Shown: one piece after another, positions 24,808 through 33,977 of the stretch
How positions within the stretch are numbered: position 1 is the stretch's first letter
How the letters are laid out: each line of letters starts with the position of its first letter
NCBI RefSeq assembly: GCF_022347205.1
Contig: NZ_JAKRNE010000010.1
Span: forward strand, 1-64,000
Origin: Corynebacterium sp. ACRPO
Lineage (GTDB): Bacteria; Actinomycetota; Actinomycetes; Mycobacteriales; Mycobacteriaceae
Direction of reading: 5' to 3'
Length of the DNA: 64,000 nt
Notes under the pieces: generated by a model
The model's database searches: none
What the model was told of the DNA's origin: nothing
What the model saw: the letters and a program-made list of their open reading frames with translations, nothing else
Translations under genes and position numbers: made by a program

Positions 24808-27624
24808 ATGACTGAAACTCATCTGGATTCTTTTACCGCAGCCCTGCCATACCCGTTGGATGAGTTCCAGGTAAAGGGCTGCCAGGCCGTGGAGGACGGT
24901 CATGGCGTACTGGTTTGCGCGCCTACCGGCGCCGGCAAAACCATCGTGGGCGAATTTGCTGTCTCTTTGGCGCTGAGCCGGGGAACCAAGTGCTTTTACA
25001 CGACGCCGATTAAAGCCTTGAGTAACCAGAAGTACCACGACTTGGTGGAAGAGCATGGCGAAGAAGCCGTAGGCCTGCTCACCGGTGACGTATCGATCAA
25101 CTCTGATGCAGAGATCGTCGTCATGACCACAGAGGTGCTGCGCAATATGATTTACGCAGAATCCGCGGCTCTGGATCGCCTAACCCACGTGGTCATGGAT
25201 GAGATCCACTTTTTGGCTGACGCCTCCCGCGGCGCAGTGTGGGAAGAGGTCATACTCAATCTCGCGGATCATGTCTCCATCATCGGCCTATCTGCCACAG
25301 TGTCTAATTCGGAAGAATTCGGCGATTGGCTTTCTACCGTGCGCGGCGATACCACCGTCATTGTCTCCGAACACCGACCAGTTCCCCTCGACCAGTGGAT
25401 GATGCTGGGACGCAAGATTTATCCGCTCTTCGAACCAGAATCTGGCGGCCAGGTCAACGCCGAGCTAGAGCGTAGGATCCAGCGCCTTGAAGCCGGCGAT
25501 ACCGATGATGGTCGCGCAGACTATAAATCCGGCAAGGGCTTTCGTGCGCGTGCGCGTCACAAGGGTGGCGGACGCAGCGAATTCCACGGTAAGGGAAGGG
25601 GGCGCTCCGGCGCCGCCCGACAGCAGGATCGCTATCGCCCCTTAGGCCGCCCAGAGGTATTGAAGGTATTGCAATCGCAGGACATGCTTCCGGCGATCAC
25701 CTTCATCTTCTCCCGTGCAGGCTGCGATGGCGCTCTCTATCAGTGCCTGCGCAGCCGCATGGTGCTTACCTCACAAGAGGAAGCACAGCACATCAAGGAC
25801 ATCGTCGATGCGGGTGTGGAAGGTATCCCTGAAGAAGATCTGCAGGTCCTAGACTTTAAGCGCTGGCGCGAAGCCCTGTCCCGCGGCTTTGCCGCGCACC
25901 ACGCAGGTATGCTGCCCGCCTTCCGGCACATCGTGGAAGACCTATTCGTACGCGGCCTCGTTCGCGCCGTGTTTGCTACTGAAACGCTCGCACTCGGCAT
26001 CAATATGCCGGCGCGCACCGTGGTGCTAGAAAAGCTCATTAAGTTCAATGGTGAGGCGCACGTCGATCTCACCCCAGGCCAGTACACGCAGCTGACTGGC
26101 CGGGCAGGACGCCGTGGCATCGATACATTGGGCAATGCAGTCGTGCAGTGGGCACCCGCCATGGATCCGCGTCAAGTAGCTGGCCTTGCTTCTACCCGTA
26201 CGTATCCTCTCATTTCCACTTTTGCACCGGGTTACAATATGGCGATCAATTTGCTGGGAATGCTCGGCTTCGAGGAATCTCTGCGTTTGTTGGAAAAGTC
26301 CTTCGCACAGTTCCAGGCCGATGGCTCCGTCGTGGAGGAAACTCGCGAGATTGAACGCGCCGAGCATCGCGTGCGAGAACTGCGCAACCAGCTCGATGAT
26401 GCCGTGGCCTCACTTGCACCGCCTGCTAAGGACGGAGAAGATCCCGCCGAGGTTCTCATGGACTATGTCCGCCTGCGCCGCGAGCTCACAGCGGAAGAAA
26501 AGCAATCAAAAATCGATAGTGCCAACCAGCGCAACCAAGAGGTGATTGCGGTACTGGGACGCCTCCAGCTGGGCGATGTTATTGCCATGCCCGGCAAGAA
26601 GCGTCCTATTCTCGCCGCGGTTGTGACTCCCGCTAACCAAACTGCGGATCCCCGCCCGTGGATTACCACTGAGTCCGGGTGGTCTGGCCGTATCGATGCG
26701 GCCGGAATCAATAACCCACCGATCCAAGTCGGAAGCATCAAGATCCCCAAGCCGGTGCGCAAGAACCCGCGCCGCAATACCCGATATGTGCAGGATGTCT
26801 TGCACCGTGAACACTTCGACCGGCCCAAGCGCATGAAGTCGCACACCCGCGCCCGGCCAAATAAGCGGGTAGGTCAGTTGCGCGACGCACTGCGTGCTCA
26901 TCCAGCTCACGAGTGGCCGGCTACTGACCGCGAACAGCTGGCGGGCCTGGCGCAAAAGCTAGCACGGCGCGAGCGTGATCGGGACAAGCTCCAGTCCAAA
27001 GTCAATAAAGCTACGGATACTTTGGGTCGCACCTTCGAGCGCATTGTGGACCTCCTCGCAGAGATGGACTACGTAGAGTTCACCGGGGCTGGCGCGGACC
27101 GCACGCCGGTCATCACCGAAGAAGGCGAACGCCTTGCCAAAATTCACAGCGAATCCGATTTGCTCGTTGCCCAATGCCTCAAGCGCGGAATTTGGGATGA
27201 ACTCGATCCCGCAGAGCTGGCCGGCGTTGCCTCCCTGTGCTGTTTCGAAAACCGCAAGGCCACCAGTGGGCAACCGGAAGCAGCCACCGAGCGCATGGCT
27301 GACGCTATGAATGCCACGTGGCGCGTGTACACAGAACTGACCGCTGATGAGCAGCGCCACCGGCTGCCGCCCACCCGTGAACCGGAAGCCGGGTTCGCCT
27401 TGGCGGTACACCAATGGGCGGCCGGCGCGCCCTTGGGCTACTGCATGGCTGCGGCAAACGAAGCCGGCGCCGAGCTCACCCCGGGTGATTTTGTCCGTTG
27501 GTGCCGCCAAGTCATCGACCTGCTGCAACAAGTGGCTAAAACGGGGTACGACGGCGAAATTCAACGCAACGCCCGCCGGGCCATCGACGCAATTCAGCGC
27601 GGTGTCGTAGCCATTGGCGCCTAA
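24808..27624 (+). CDS. DEAD/DEAH-box helicase, HelY/Mtr4-like
   Basis: A 938-residue Ski2-like superfamily 2 RNA helicase. Motif I is CAPTGAGKTIVGEFA, motif II VMDEIHFLAD (DEIH), motif III GLSATVSN, and motif VI QLTGRAGRRGID. After the motor come a beta-barrel region and the C-terminal DSHCT domain, around FTGAGADRTPVITEEGERLAKI. A glycine/arginine-rich insert (about residues 240-275) sits within the motor. It resembles mycobacterial HelY. The role in RNA turnover is inferred from the family. Placement after tatC is usual in actinobacteria. A TAGCCT box lies 8 nt before the ATG. Confidence 0.92.
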   Translation: MTETHLDSFTAALPYPLDEFQVKGCQAVEDGHGVLVCAPTGAGKTIVGEFAVSLALSRGTKCFYTTPIKALSNQKYHDLVEEHGEEAVGLLTGDVSINSDAEIVVMTTEVLRNMIYAESAALDRLTHVVMDEIHFLADASRGAVWEEVILNLADHVSIIGLSATVSNSEEFGDWLSTVRGDTTVIVSEHRPVPLDQWMMLGRKIYPLFEPESGGQVNAELERRIQRLEAGDTDDGRADYKSGKGFRARARHKGGGRSEFHGKGRGRSGAARQQDRYRPLGRPEVLKVLQSQDMLPAITFIFSRAGCDGALYQCLRSRMVLTSQEEAQHIKDIVDAGVEGIPEEDLQVLDFKRWREALSRGFAAHHAGMLPAFRHIVEDLFVRGLVRAVFATETLALGINMPARTVVLEKLIKFNGEAHVDLTPGQYTQLTGRAGRRGIDTLGNAVVQWAPAMDPRQVAGLASTRTYPLISTFAPGYNMAINLLGMLGFEESLRLLEKSFAQFQADGSVVEETREIERAEHRVRELRNQLDDAVASLAPPAKDGEDPAEVLMDYVRLRRELTAEEKQSKIDSANQRNQEVIAVLGRLQLGDVIAMPGKKRPILAAVVTPANQTADPRPWITTESGWSGRIDAAGINNPPIQVGSIKIPKPVRKNPRRNTRYVQDVLHREHFDRPKRMKSHTRARPNKRVGQLRDALRAHPAHEWPATDREQLAGLAQKLARRERDRDKLQSKVNKATDTLGRTFERIVDLLAEMDYVEFTGAGADRTPVITEEGERLAKIHSESDLLVAQCLKRGIWDELDPAELAGVASLCCFENRKATSGQPEAATERMADAMNATWRVYTELTADEQRHRLPPTREPEAGFALAVHQWAAGAPLGYCMAAANEAGAELTPGDFVRWCRQVIDLLQQVAKTGYDGEIQRNARRAIDAIQRGVVAIGA

Positions 27625-27643
27625 TATCCGCGGCGCGGACGAG

Positions 27644-27649
27644 TAGACT
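27644..27649 (+). promoter_or_regulatory. -10 element (TAGACT) of the Xaa-Pro peptidase gene
   Basis: TAGACT lies 7 nt upstream of the ATG at 27657 with no separate Shine-Dalgarno region, as expected for a leaderless transcript. Confidence 0.45.
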
Positions 27650-27656
27650 CTGGGGT

Positions 27657-28784
27657 ATGACTGATACTCAGACTTTTTCCGCTGATGTCTACGCCCAGCG
27701 TCTGCACGCCGCCCAAAAGGCGGCTGCAGACAAGGGCATCGATCTGCTCCTCATTGGCACGGGACCAGACTTTGCCTACCTCACCGGCTCCTGGGTTTCT
27801 TCCCACGAACGCTTGACGGTCTTGGTCGTGCCTCAGCAGGGCAATGCATGGATCGCCGCGCCTAATACCGATATCACCGATATCAAGGCTGCTCCAGTAG
27901 GTGAGCTAGATGTAGAGTTGCGTGGCTGGAATGACGGAGAAAATCCTTATGAGCTTGCACTGCATGGCGCAGGCGACGGACTAGGCAAGGTAGCGCTGGG
28001 GCAGTCGCTGACTGCAGACCACGTGCTGCGTTTCCAAGAGATGCTTCCACACGCCAGCTATGAACTGGCCACTTACGCACTGGCTGAGCTCTTTACCCGC
28101 AAAGACGAGGCTGAGATTGCTGAGCTGCGTAAGGCTGGCCGTGCCATCGACGCAGTCCACGCGCAGGTACCGCAGCTTTTGCAGGCCGGTCGCACCGAGG
28201 CCGAGGTGGCCCACGAACTCGAAAAGCTCATCTTGCGGGAGCACTCCGTTATCGATTTCGTCATCGTCGGCTCAGGTCCCAACGGTGCCAACCCGCACCA
28301 TAGCTTTTCGGATCGCCGGCTGGCTGAGGGCGAGCCAGTCGTCGTCGATATCGGAGGCACTCTACCTTCCGGCTACCACTCCGATTGCACCCGCACCTAC
28401 GTAGTGGGCGGGGATATTTCCAAGGCCCCGCAGGATTTCCAGGATGCCTATGCCGTGCTTGCCGACGCCCAAGCTGCCGCCCGCGCCGCAGCCCACCCCG
28501 GCAGCACCGCCGCAGACATCGATGCCATTGCCCGCCAGGCAATCTCTGCAGCCGGTTGGGGCGACTTCTTTGTCCACCGCACCGGACATGGCATCGGCCT
28601 GTCCACGCACGAGGAGCCTTTCATAATGGAAGGCAACGATCTCGCCTTGGAAGAAGGCATGGCCTTTTCCATTGAGCCGGGCATCTACTTGGAAGGCAAG
28701 TGGGGCATGCGTTTGGAAGACATCGTGGTGCTGACCAACGATGGCTACGAGTCCCTGAACCAAGCTCCGCGTGACGTCCGTTAA
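27657..28784 (+). CDS. M24-family Xaa-Pro dipeptidase/aminopeptidase
   Basis: A 375-residue 'pita-bread' metallopeptidase. The N-terminal creatinase-like domain (about 1-135) is followed by the catalytic domain. Its five metal ligands are all visible: Asp in VVVDIGG, Asp in YHSDCTRTYV, His in HRTGHGIGLSTHEEPF, Glu in FSIEPGIYL and Glu in RLEDIVVL. It cleaves the bond before proline in small peptides. The stop codon overlaps the ATG of the next gene (TAATG), so they are translationally coupled. Confidence 0.92.
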   Translation: MTDTQTFSADVYAQRLHAAQKAAADKGIDLLLIGTGPDFAYLTGSWVSSHERLTVLVVPQQGNAWIAAPNTDITDIKAAPVGELDVELRGWNDGENPYELALHGAGDGLGKVALGQSLTADHVLRFQEMLPHASYELATYALAELFTRKDEAEIAELRKAGRAIDAVHAQVPQLLQAGRTEAEVAHELEKLILREHSVIDFVIVGSGPNGANPHHSFSDRRLAEGEPVVVDIGGTLPSGYHSDCTRTYVVGGDISKAPQDFQDAYAVLADAQAAARAAAHPGSTAADIDAIARQAISAAGWGDFFVHRTGHGIGLSTHEEPFIMEGNDLALEEGMAFSIEPGIYLEGKWGMRLEDIVVLTNDGYESLNQAPRDVR

Positions 28785-29530
28785 TGGCTGGCGTACTGAT
28801 TCTAGGCGGCCGTAGCGATATCGGCGGAGAAATCGCTAGGAGAGTAGCCCCAGGCCACGATATTGTGCTCGCCGCTCGTGGCACCCACGGTATGGAAGGC
28901 GTGGAAGGCCGGCTCCGGGCGGCGGGTGCGCGCAGCATTCATCTGCTTGATTTCGACGCCGCAGATTTTCCGTCCCATGCCGGTGTGGTTGAGCGCGCCA
29001 TAGAGCTGGCAGGCTCCCTTGAGCTTGCTGTCGTCGCCTTTGGGATCCTGGGCGATCAGCAGCGGGCAGAACGCGATGCTTCCCACGCGGTCGACATCGC
29101 CACAATCGATTATGCCGCGCAGATTTCACTGCTTACACTCGTTTCCCAGCGTATGCACCGCGGCCATATCGTCGCCTTTTCCTCGATAGCAGGCTGGCGG
29201 GCCCGCCGGGCAAACTACGTGTACGGATCTACCAAGGCTGGTCTTGATGCCTTTTGTCAGGGGCTGGCGGACAAGCTGCATGGCAGCCAGGTAGGCCTTA
29301 TTACTGCGCGCCCTGGCTTTGTCATCGGCAGCATGACGGAAGGAATGAAGCCGGCGCCACTTTCCGTGCGTCCGGCAGATGTGGCCGAGGCAGTAGTCGG
29401 CTGCATTGACCGCGATGCACGGCGCGGTAAGCCGCGTTCGCGCACCGTGTGGATTCCTCGGGCTCTGCAGGGCCTAGCGTGGGTCATGCGGCTTGTACCG
29501 CGCCCACTCTGGCGGCATATGCCGCGCTAA
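28784..29530 (+). CDS. Short-chain dehydrogenase/reductase, DprE2-like
   Basis: A 248-residue Rossmann enzyme. The cofactor loop is ILGGRSDIGGEIA, and the catalytic Ser and YxxxK lie in AFSSIAG and YVYGSTKAG. The GGRSDIG form, the C-terminal RSRTVWIPRALQG and overall length resemble DprE2, the keto-reductase making decaprenyl-phospho-arabinose for arabinogalactan. No DprE1 oxidase partner adjoins it, so it may be a paralogue with another substrate. It is coupled to the Xaa-Pro peptidase by a one-base overlap and converges with the CobG-like gene 14 nt away. Confidence 0.8.
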   Translation: MAGVLILGGRSDIGGEIARRVAPGHDIVLAARGTHGMEGVEGRLRAAGARSIHLLDFDAADFPSHAGVVERAIELAGSLELAVVAFGILGDQQRAERDASHAVDIATIDYAAQISLLTLVSQRMHRGHIVAFSSIAGWRARRANYVYGSTKAGLDAFCQGLADKLHGSQVGLITARPGFVIGSMTEGMKPAPLSVRPADVAEAVVGCIDRDARRGKPRSRTVWIPRALQGLAWVMRLVPRPLWRHMPR

Positions 29531-29544
29531 ACTCTGCGCTCTCG

Positions 29545-30330
29545 TTACTCTGCGCGTAGCAGGGGAGAGTTGATGTCGAAGATAAAACCGCGTGGGGCGA
29601 GTACGCGCAGCACCACTTCGGCATCACCCTCGGCAATATTGTGAAAGACTAATCCGCCCCACGGGGTGACGGTGATGTCTACCTCTAACTGGCCTATGAG
29701 CTGCGCAAACTCAGCAGGGATGGCGCCGCGGTGCACGCCCGCGCCGAGGTCGACAACGCCCGCAGGCAAATGATCATCTAACCAGCCAATGGGGCCTGGT
29801 TCTGCCAGGGCGGATGCCTTAGGCTCAGCGGAATCCGAGTTCTGGAGTACCTCCTCATAGTGCTGGGCAGCAGCCTGTGGAGTCAGTGGGGCAGAGGGGG
29901 CGTCGCCAAGCGGGGAACACTCAAGGCGCAGGGCTCCGTCCCCGTCGATGCTAAGGTTGACTGCGGCCGCGCCGGTCGGTACGTCGTCGTGGGCGATAAC
30001 TGCCAGTCCGGGACCGCTTTCCGCCGCGTCCAGCTCAGCCGCGATGTCCTGGGCCGTTTGCTTGGCCTCCGCCGACAAAGGCGAAGCCAGCACCGGCATC
30101 GCCGTGGCGCGCAAGTGCAACTCCTGGAGCCGCGTATTGAGCGCCTCCGCATCCTTAATACCGCGCAGCTCGATTGCAGAGAACCGGTCGATGTAGACAT
30201 ACCCATCCGCAACATCACTGGCGCACTGCGCCAAAATGACCCAATCCTGGGCGTGGGTGCTGCCGCCGGCAGCGTGGATGCGGATGCACGTGCCGTACTG
30301 GGGGTCTTCAAAAAGCGCAGGAGTAAACAT
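29545..30330 (-). CDS. Degenerate CobG/nitrite-sulfite-reductase-like protein lacking Fe-S cysteines
   Basis: A 261-residue protein. Its first part (GTCIRIHAAGG... GYVYIDRFSAIELRGIKDAEALNTRL... ASPLS) follows the ferredoxin-like half domain of precorrin-3B synthase CobG, and its end (VTPWGGLVFHNI... LAPRGFIFD) follows the second half domain. The protein stops just where CobG normally has its cysteine-rich 4Fe-4S/siroheme site, and no cysteine cluster exists. No other cobalamin genes lie nearby. It is probably a relic or a repurposed scaffold rather than an active enzyme. TAAACT 7 nt upstream of the ATG suggests it is still transcribed, leaderless. Confidence 0.65.
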   Translation of the reverse strand: MFTPALFEDPQYGTCIRIHAAGGSTHAQDWVILAQCASDVADGYVYIDRFSAIELRGIKDAEALNTRLQELHLRATAMPVLASPLSAEAKQTAQDIAAELDAAESGPGLAVIAHDDVPTGAAAVNLSIDGDGALRLECSPLGDAPSAPLTPQAAAQHYEEVLQNSDSAEPKASALAEPGPIGWLDDHLPAGVVDLGAGVHRGAIPAEFAQLIGQLEVDITVTPWGGLVFHNIAEGDAEVVLRVLAPRGFIFDINSPLLRAE

Positions 30331-30403
30331 GCGCACTAGTTTAACCTGCCGCGGTTGCACTTTCGCGCATGAGTGTTGCCAGCACTTTATCAGTCTGCCT
30401 CGT

Positions 30404-30409
30404 TAGACT
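30404..30409 (+). promoter_or_regulatory. -10 element (TAGACT) of fxsA
   Basis: TAGACT sits 6 nt before the ATG at 30416. It is divergent from the TAAACT box of the CobG-like gene (30338-30343, minus strand), so the two genes share this 85-nt promoter region. Confidence 0.45.
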
Positions 30410-30415
30410 GAGGCC

Positions 30416-31018
30416 ATGCCGTTTATGTATTTTGCTCTCTACATGGTCGCAGAGACCCTGACCTTCTGGGCCGTTTCTAAGTGGATCGGTGTTGGCTGGG
30501 CGCTTATCGCCCTCTTTGTCACCATGTTCTTCGGAATGTCCATCGCTGGCATTGAAGTGCGCCGCTTGATGGGAGAGCAGGTCGAACGCACAGGGGACGG
30601 TACATACGTCGTTCGCGGCGGCAATGTGGGCAAGACCGCCAGCAATGTGGGCCTTACCTTGGTAGGCGGCATGTTGCTTTCTTTGCCGGGCTTCTTGACG
30701 ACGATCCTCGGAGCCCTCTTAATCTTCTCGCCGACCCGCGCCGTCTTCCGCACGATGATGGCGGCCTCCTTGTACCGCAAGATCGAAAACATGGGCGTTA
30801 AGATCTACGAGGCCACCCCAATGGCACAGCAGCACGATTCTTATGGCGACTTTGGCTCCTTTGGTCGTGGCCAAGCAACACAAAGTGGGCACCCCAGCAC
30901 GCAGGATGCTGGCCCGCATGAGGTGTTGGATGAAGAAGAGATCCGCCGCTGGAGCGAGAACTTGGATCCGGATGACTTCGGGCCCTCCGGTGGAGAGTCC
31001 AAGGGCGGAAAGAGCTAG
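30416..31018 (+). CDS. fxsA: FxsA-family membrane protein
   Basis: A 200-residue protein of the FxsA family (in E. coli a small inner-membrane protein that alleviates phage T7 exclusion by F plasmid; its normal role is unknown). Three to four hydrophobic segments occupy residues 1-110, with the family pattern ALIALFVTMFFGMSIAG and LVGGMLLSLPGFLTTILGALL. A polar, acidic cytoplasmic tail of about 80 residues follows and ends SGGESKGGKS. Its stop touches the next gene's start, giving an operon with lnt-ppm. Confidence 0.85.
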   Translation: MPFMYFALYMVAETLTFWAVSKWIGVGWALIALFVTMFFGMSIAGIEVRRLMGEQVERTGDGTYVVRGGNVGKTASNVGLTLVGGMLLSLPGFLTTILGALLIFSPTRAVFRTMMAASLYRKIENMGVKIYEATPMAQQHDSYGDFGSFGRGQATQSGHPSTQDAGPHEVLDEEEIRRWSENLDPDDFGPSGGESKGGKS

Positions 31019-31020
31019 TG

Positions 31021-33447
31021 ATGGTGACTCTTGCCCGCCTCGTAGTGGCGGGCCTTTCTGGCCTGCTCACCTATGCCGCCATCGAACCCCGTGGCTGGTG
31101 GTGGGCTGCCATTGTTGGCGTGGGCTTGCTGTACGCGAGCTTGCTGCCGTGGGGAACTAGGCACGTTTCCGCCCGTGTGGGCGCGCTTCTTGCAGTCGCG
31201 CATTCGCTCGTGCTGTATCTGCTGACGCTGCCATGGATCGGCGAACTAGTGGGCAATGGGCCATACATCGCTTTGGCCGTATGGCTTTCGGTATACGCCA
31301 TTGTGCTGGGCTTTGGCGGCGCGGCGGTAGCGCGGTGGAAATACGGTTTTATTGCCTTCCCGTTCTTCTACCTCACGGTGGAGGTGCTGCGTTCCTCGGT
31401 ACCTTTCGGCGGTTTCTCTTGGGTGAAATTGGCTTGGGGACAAGTCGACGGACCGCTAGCCAACCTGGCTCCGTGGGGTGGAACCTCGCTCATTACCGCA
31501 GCAACGGTTCTGTGCGGCTGCGGGCTCGCCAGCCTACTGGTCCAACACGGGTGGAAGACTAAGGGTATCGCTCTCTTGGCGGCTATCCTTCCCCTCGGAA
31601 GTGCAGCGGTGGCAGGCTTTGGCATCAACCGAGACGATTCCACTGTCGGGGAAGCAAAGGTTGCCGCTATCCAGGGAAATGTACCTCGCATGGGCCTAGA
31701 TTTTGCCGGGCAACGCCAAGCGGTCCTCAACAACCACGTAGCCGAAACAAAAAAGCTGGCCGCACGCGAAAAAGACATTGACCTAGTCATCTGGCCCGAA
31801 AACTCCTCTGATATTAACCCATTCCGTGACGGCAAGGCAGCCTCGGCGATCAGCGGCGCCGTCGATGCGATAGACGCACCTGTTTTGGTTGGCACCGCTA
31901 CGCGGGATGAGGTGGGAGCACGCAACACCATGCAGGTCTTCGCTCCCGGACATACGGTGGGAGACCATCACTACAAGAAGTACCTGCAGCCTTTCGGCGA
32001 AACTATGCCCATGCGGGATTTCTTTGCCAAATTTTCTGACTATGTGAATCTGGCCGGTGACTTCAAACCCGGCGACGGCCCAGGCGTTGTCTCCATGGCG
32101 GGAGTGCCGGTAGGCGTGGCAACGTGCTACGAGGTCTCCTTCGATAACGCCTTTAGGGAGTCGGTGAAAAATGGTGCACAACTACTGACTACTCCCACAA
32201 ATAACGCCACCTTTGGCTATTCCGAAATGACCTACCAACAACTAGCCATGAGCCGATTGCGTGCGATGGAGACGGACCGAGCTGTGTTGGTGGCGGCGAC
32301 TTCCGGAGTATCCGCCATTGTTCACCCAGATGGATATGTAAGCCAGTCCACGGAGATTTTCACGCCGGATGCGTTGGTAGAGCGGTTGCCCTTGCGTAGC
32401 GGCGAGACCTTTTCCGTCAGGTTTGGTTCGCCCCTGCAATGGCTCATGGTTATTATTGGAACAGTCTGCGCACTGGTAGCTTTGCGCACAAACCGCCTGC
32501 GACGCACCCCCGCGCCGCTCCGGCACAGATACATACGTAGGAGCATAAACACTGTGAGCACGCTTGAATCCTCGACCTTGGTCATCATCCCGACCTATAA
32601 CGAGATCGAAAATCTTCCTCTCATTACTGGACGCGTCCGTGAGGCCGTCCCAGAGGTCCATATCCTCATCGTGGACGATAACTCTCCCGATGGAACTGGT
32701 GACAAGGCCGATGAGTTTGCAGCACAGGATGACCACATCCACGTTCTCCACCGCGAGGGCAAAGGCGGCCTGCTAGGCGCTTATATCGCCGGCTTTGAGT
32801 GGGGCTTGGAGCGCGACTACCAGGTGCTGTGTGAGATGGATGCAGACGGCTCCCATGCGCCGGAACAGCTTCACCTGTTGTTGGAAGAGGTGGACAAGGG
32901 CGCGGACCTAGTTATCGGCTCCCGTTATATCCCGGGTGGCGAGACCGTCAACTGGCCGGCTTCTCGTGAGTACCTGTCCCGCTTGGGCAATATCTACATC
33001 TCCGTAGCGCTGGGCGCTGGCCTGTCCGATATGACCGCTGGTTACCGTGCGTTCCGCCGCGAGCTGCTCGAGTCCATCGACTTTGATGAGCTATCCAAGG
33101 CCGGTTACATCTTCCAGGTTGATCTGGCCTTCCGTGCCGTAAAGGCTGGCTTCGACGTTCGGGAGGTTCCCATTACCTTCACCGAGCGCGAATATGGCGA
33201 GTCCAAGCTGGATGGTTCCTTCGTGAAGGATTCCTTGCTCGAGGTAACCAAGTGGGGCGTTGCTCATCGCGCTGAGCAGCTGCAGGATTTTGGCGGCGCC
33301 GTATCCAAGTTGGTCAACCGTGAAGTCAAGGACGGCTCCATTCATGACCTAAACGTTCAGGCCCGCAAGGGTGCCGGCTGGGTTTCTGACTTCGCCAGCG
33401 AGATTGGCCATCTGGCAAAGCACCAGATTGCGCAGCTCAAGAAGTAG
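31021..33447 (+). CDS. Fused apolipoprotein N-acyltransferase and polyprenol-phosphate-mannose synthase (Lnt-Ppm1)
   Basis: An 808-residue two-domain protein. Residues ~1-490 have N-terminal membrane helices and a nitrilase-like domain with the Glu-Lys-Cys triad visible in VIWPENSSD, HYKKYLQPFGE and GVATCYEVSFDN; it N-acylates lipoproteins. Residues ~512-808 are a GT2 mannosyltransferase (IIPTYNEIENL, VDDNSPDG, EMDADGSH) that makes polyprenol-phosphate-mannose for lipomannan and glycoproteins. Mycobacterium tuberculosis Ppm1 is likewise fused, while some corynebacteria have two genes. An internal ribosome site and GTG at 32554 remain at the junction. GTG at 31018 is an alternative start. It ends at a strong terminator shared with rbpA. 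Confidence 0.92.
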   Translation: MVTLARLVVAGLSGLLTYAAIEPRGWWWAAIVGVGLLYASLLPWGTRHVSARVGALLAVAHSLVLYLLTLPWIGELVGNGPYIALAVWLSVYAIVLGFGGAAVARWKYGFIAFPFFYLTVEVLRSSVPFGGFSWVKLAWGQVDGPLANLAPWGGTSLITAATVLCGCGLASLLVQHGWKTKGIALLAAILPLGSAAVAGFGINRDDSTVGEAKVAAIQGNVPRMGLDFAGQRQAVLNNHVAETKKLAAREKDIDLVIWPENSSDINPFRDGKAASAISGAVDAIDAPVLVGTATRDEVGARNTMQVFAPGHTVGDHHYKKYLQPFGETMPMRDFFAKFSDYVNLAGDFKPGDGPGVVSMAGVPVGVATCYEVSFDNAFRESVKNGAQLLTTPTNNATFGYSEMTYQQLAMSRLRAMETDRAVLVAATSGVSAIVHPDGYVSQSTEIFTPDALVERLPLRSGETFSVRFGSPLQWLMVIIGTVCALVALRTNRLRRTPAPLRHRYIRRSINTVSTLESSTLVIIPTYNEIENLPLITGRVREAVPEVHILIVDDNSPDGTGDKADEFAAQDDHIHVLHREGKGGLLGAYIAGFEWGLERDYQVLCEMDADGSHAPEQLHLLLEEVDKGADLVIGSRYIPGGETVNWPASREYLSRLGNIYISVALGAGLSDMTAGYRAFRRELLESIDFDELSKAGYIFQVDLAFRAVKAGFDVREVPITFTEREYGESKLDGSFVKDSLLEVTKWGVAHRAEQLQDFGGAVSKLVNREVKDGSIHDLNVQARKGAGWVSDFASEIGHLAKHQIAQLKK
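32539..32556 (+). promoter_or_regulatory. Internal ribosome site and GTG start at the Lnt/Ppm junction
   Basis: AGGAG (32539-32543) lies 10 nt before an in-frame GTG (32554-32556), exactly where the mannosyltransferase domain begins (STLESSTLVIIPTYN). It could allow separate synthesis of a free 297-residue Ppm domain besides the fusion. Confidence 0.5.
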
Positions 33448-33464
33448 GCGCCACCGCAACGCAT

Positions 33465-33512
33465 AAGGCCCGTACCGTCCCTTAGTCAGACTAGGGAGGT
33501 ACGGGCCTTTTG
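33465..33512. terminator. Bidirectional terminator between lnt-ppm and rbpA
   Basis: Arms AAGGCCCGTACC (33465-33476) and GGTACGGGCCTT (33498-33509) form a long perfect stem with T residues after it on the plus strand (CCTTTT). An inner stem is also possible. It lies between convergent genes. Confidence 0.85.
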
Positions 33513-33526
33513 GCTGCCGCAGAACT

Positions 33527-33910
33527 TTAAGAGTTCTTTTGCTGCTGCTCCTGCTGTTCCTTCAAGAGGCGAGCTGCGGAACGGCGGCGGGAGCGCAGGT
33601 GGTTAATGCGCTCTTCAAGCAGCTCATCGAGCTCCTCGATGGAGCGGCGCTCACGCAGCATATCCCAGTGGGTGCGTGGTGGCTTAGCGGGCTTAGACTC
33701 AACGCCTTCACCTTCTACCAGGTGGCCCAGCTTGCCGTTCTTGCACATCCATTCTTCAGGGATTTCAGCATCATCCGCGAAAGGCACCTCATAAATCTCG
33801 CCGTCTTCGGTGCGGTACTTCACCATCTGGCGCGGTGCGAGGTCGTGGTCGCGGTCGGTTTCGTAGCTGACTGCGCCCATACGGCTGCCACGGAGTACGC
33901 GATCTGCCAT
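33527..33910 (-). CDS. rbpA: RNA polymerase-binding protein RbpA
   Basis: A 127-residue actinobacterial transcription factor that binds RNA polymerase and group 1/2 sigma factors and stabilises the open complex. The N-terminus MADRVLRGSRMGAVSYETD, the zinc-ribbon-like core with KYRTEDGEIYEVPFADDAEIPEEWMCKNG, and the C-terminal sigma-interaction domain with HWDMLRERRSIEELDELLEER are typical. The Gln/Lys-rich end is slightly longer than in mycobacteria. An AAAGGATGATG ribosome site precedes the ATG. The upstream region carries both a TATAAT box and an ECF-type motif. Confidence 0.95.
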   Translation of the reverse strand: MADRVLRGSRMGAVSYETDRDHDLAPRQMVKYRTEDGEIYEVPFADDAEIPEEWMCKNGKLGHLVEGEGVESKPAKPPRTHWDMLRERRSIEELDELLEERINHLRSRRRSAARLLKEQQEQQQKNS

Positions 33911-33977
33911 GCAACATCATCCTTTTCAAAGAGATCCCTGATTGAGTGCGAAGCAAAACTTCGCCTAAGAGCTACCA

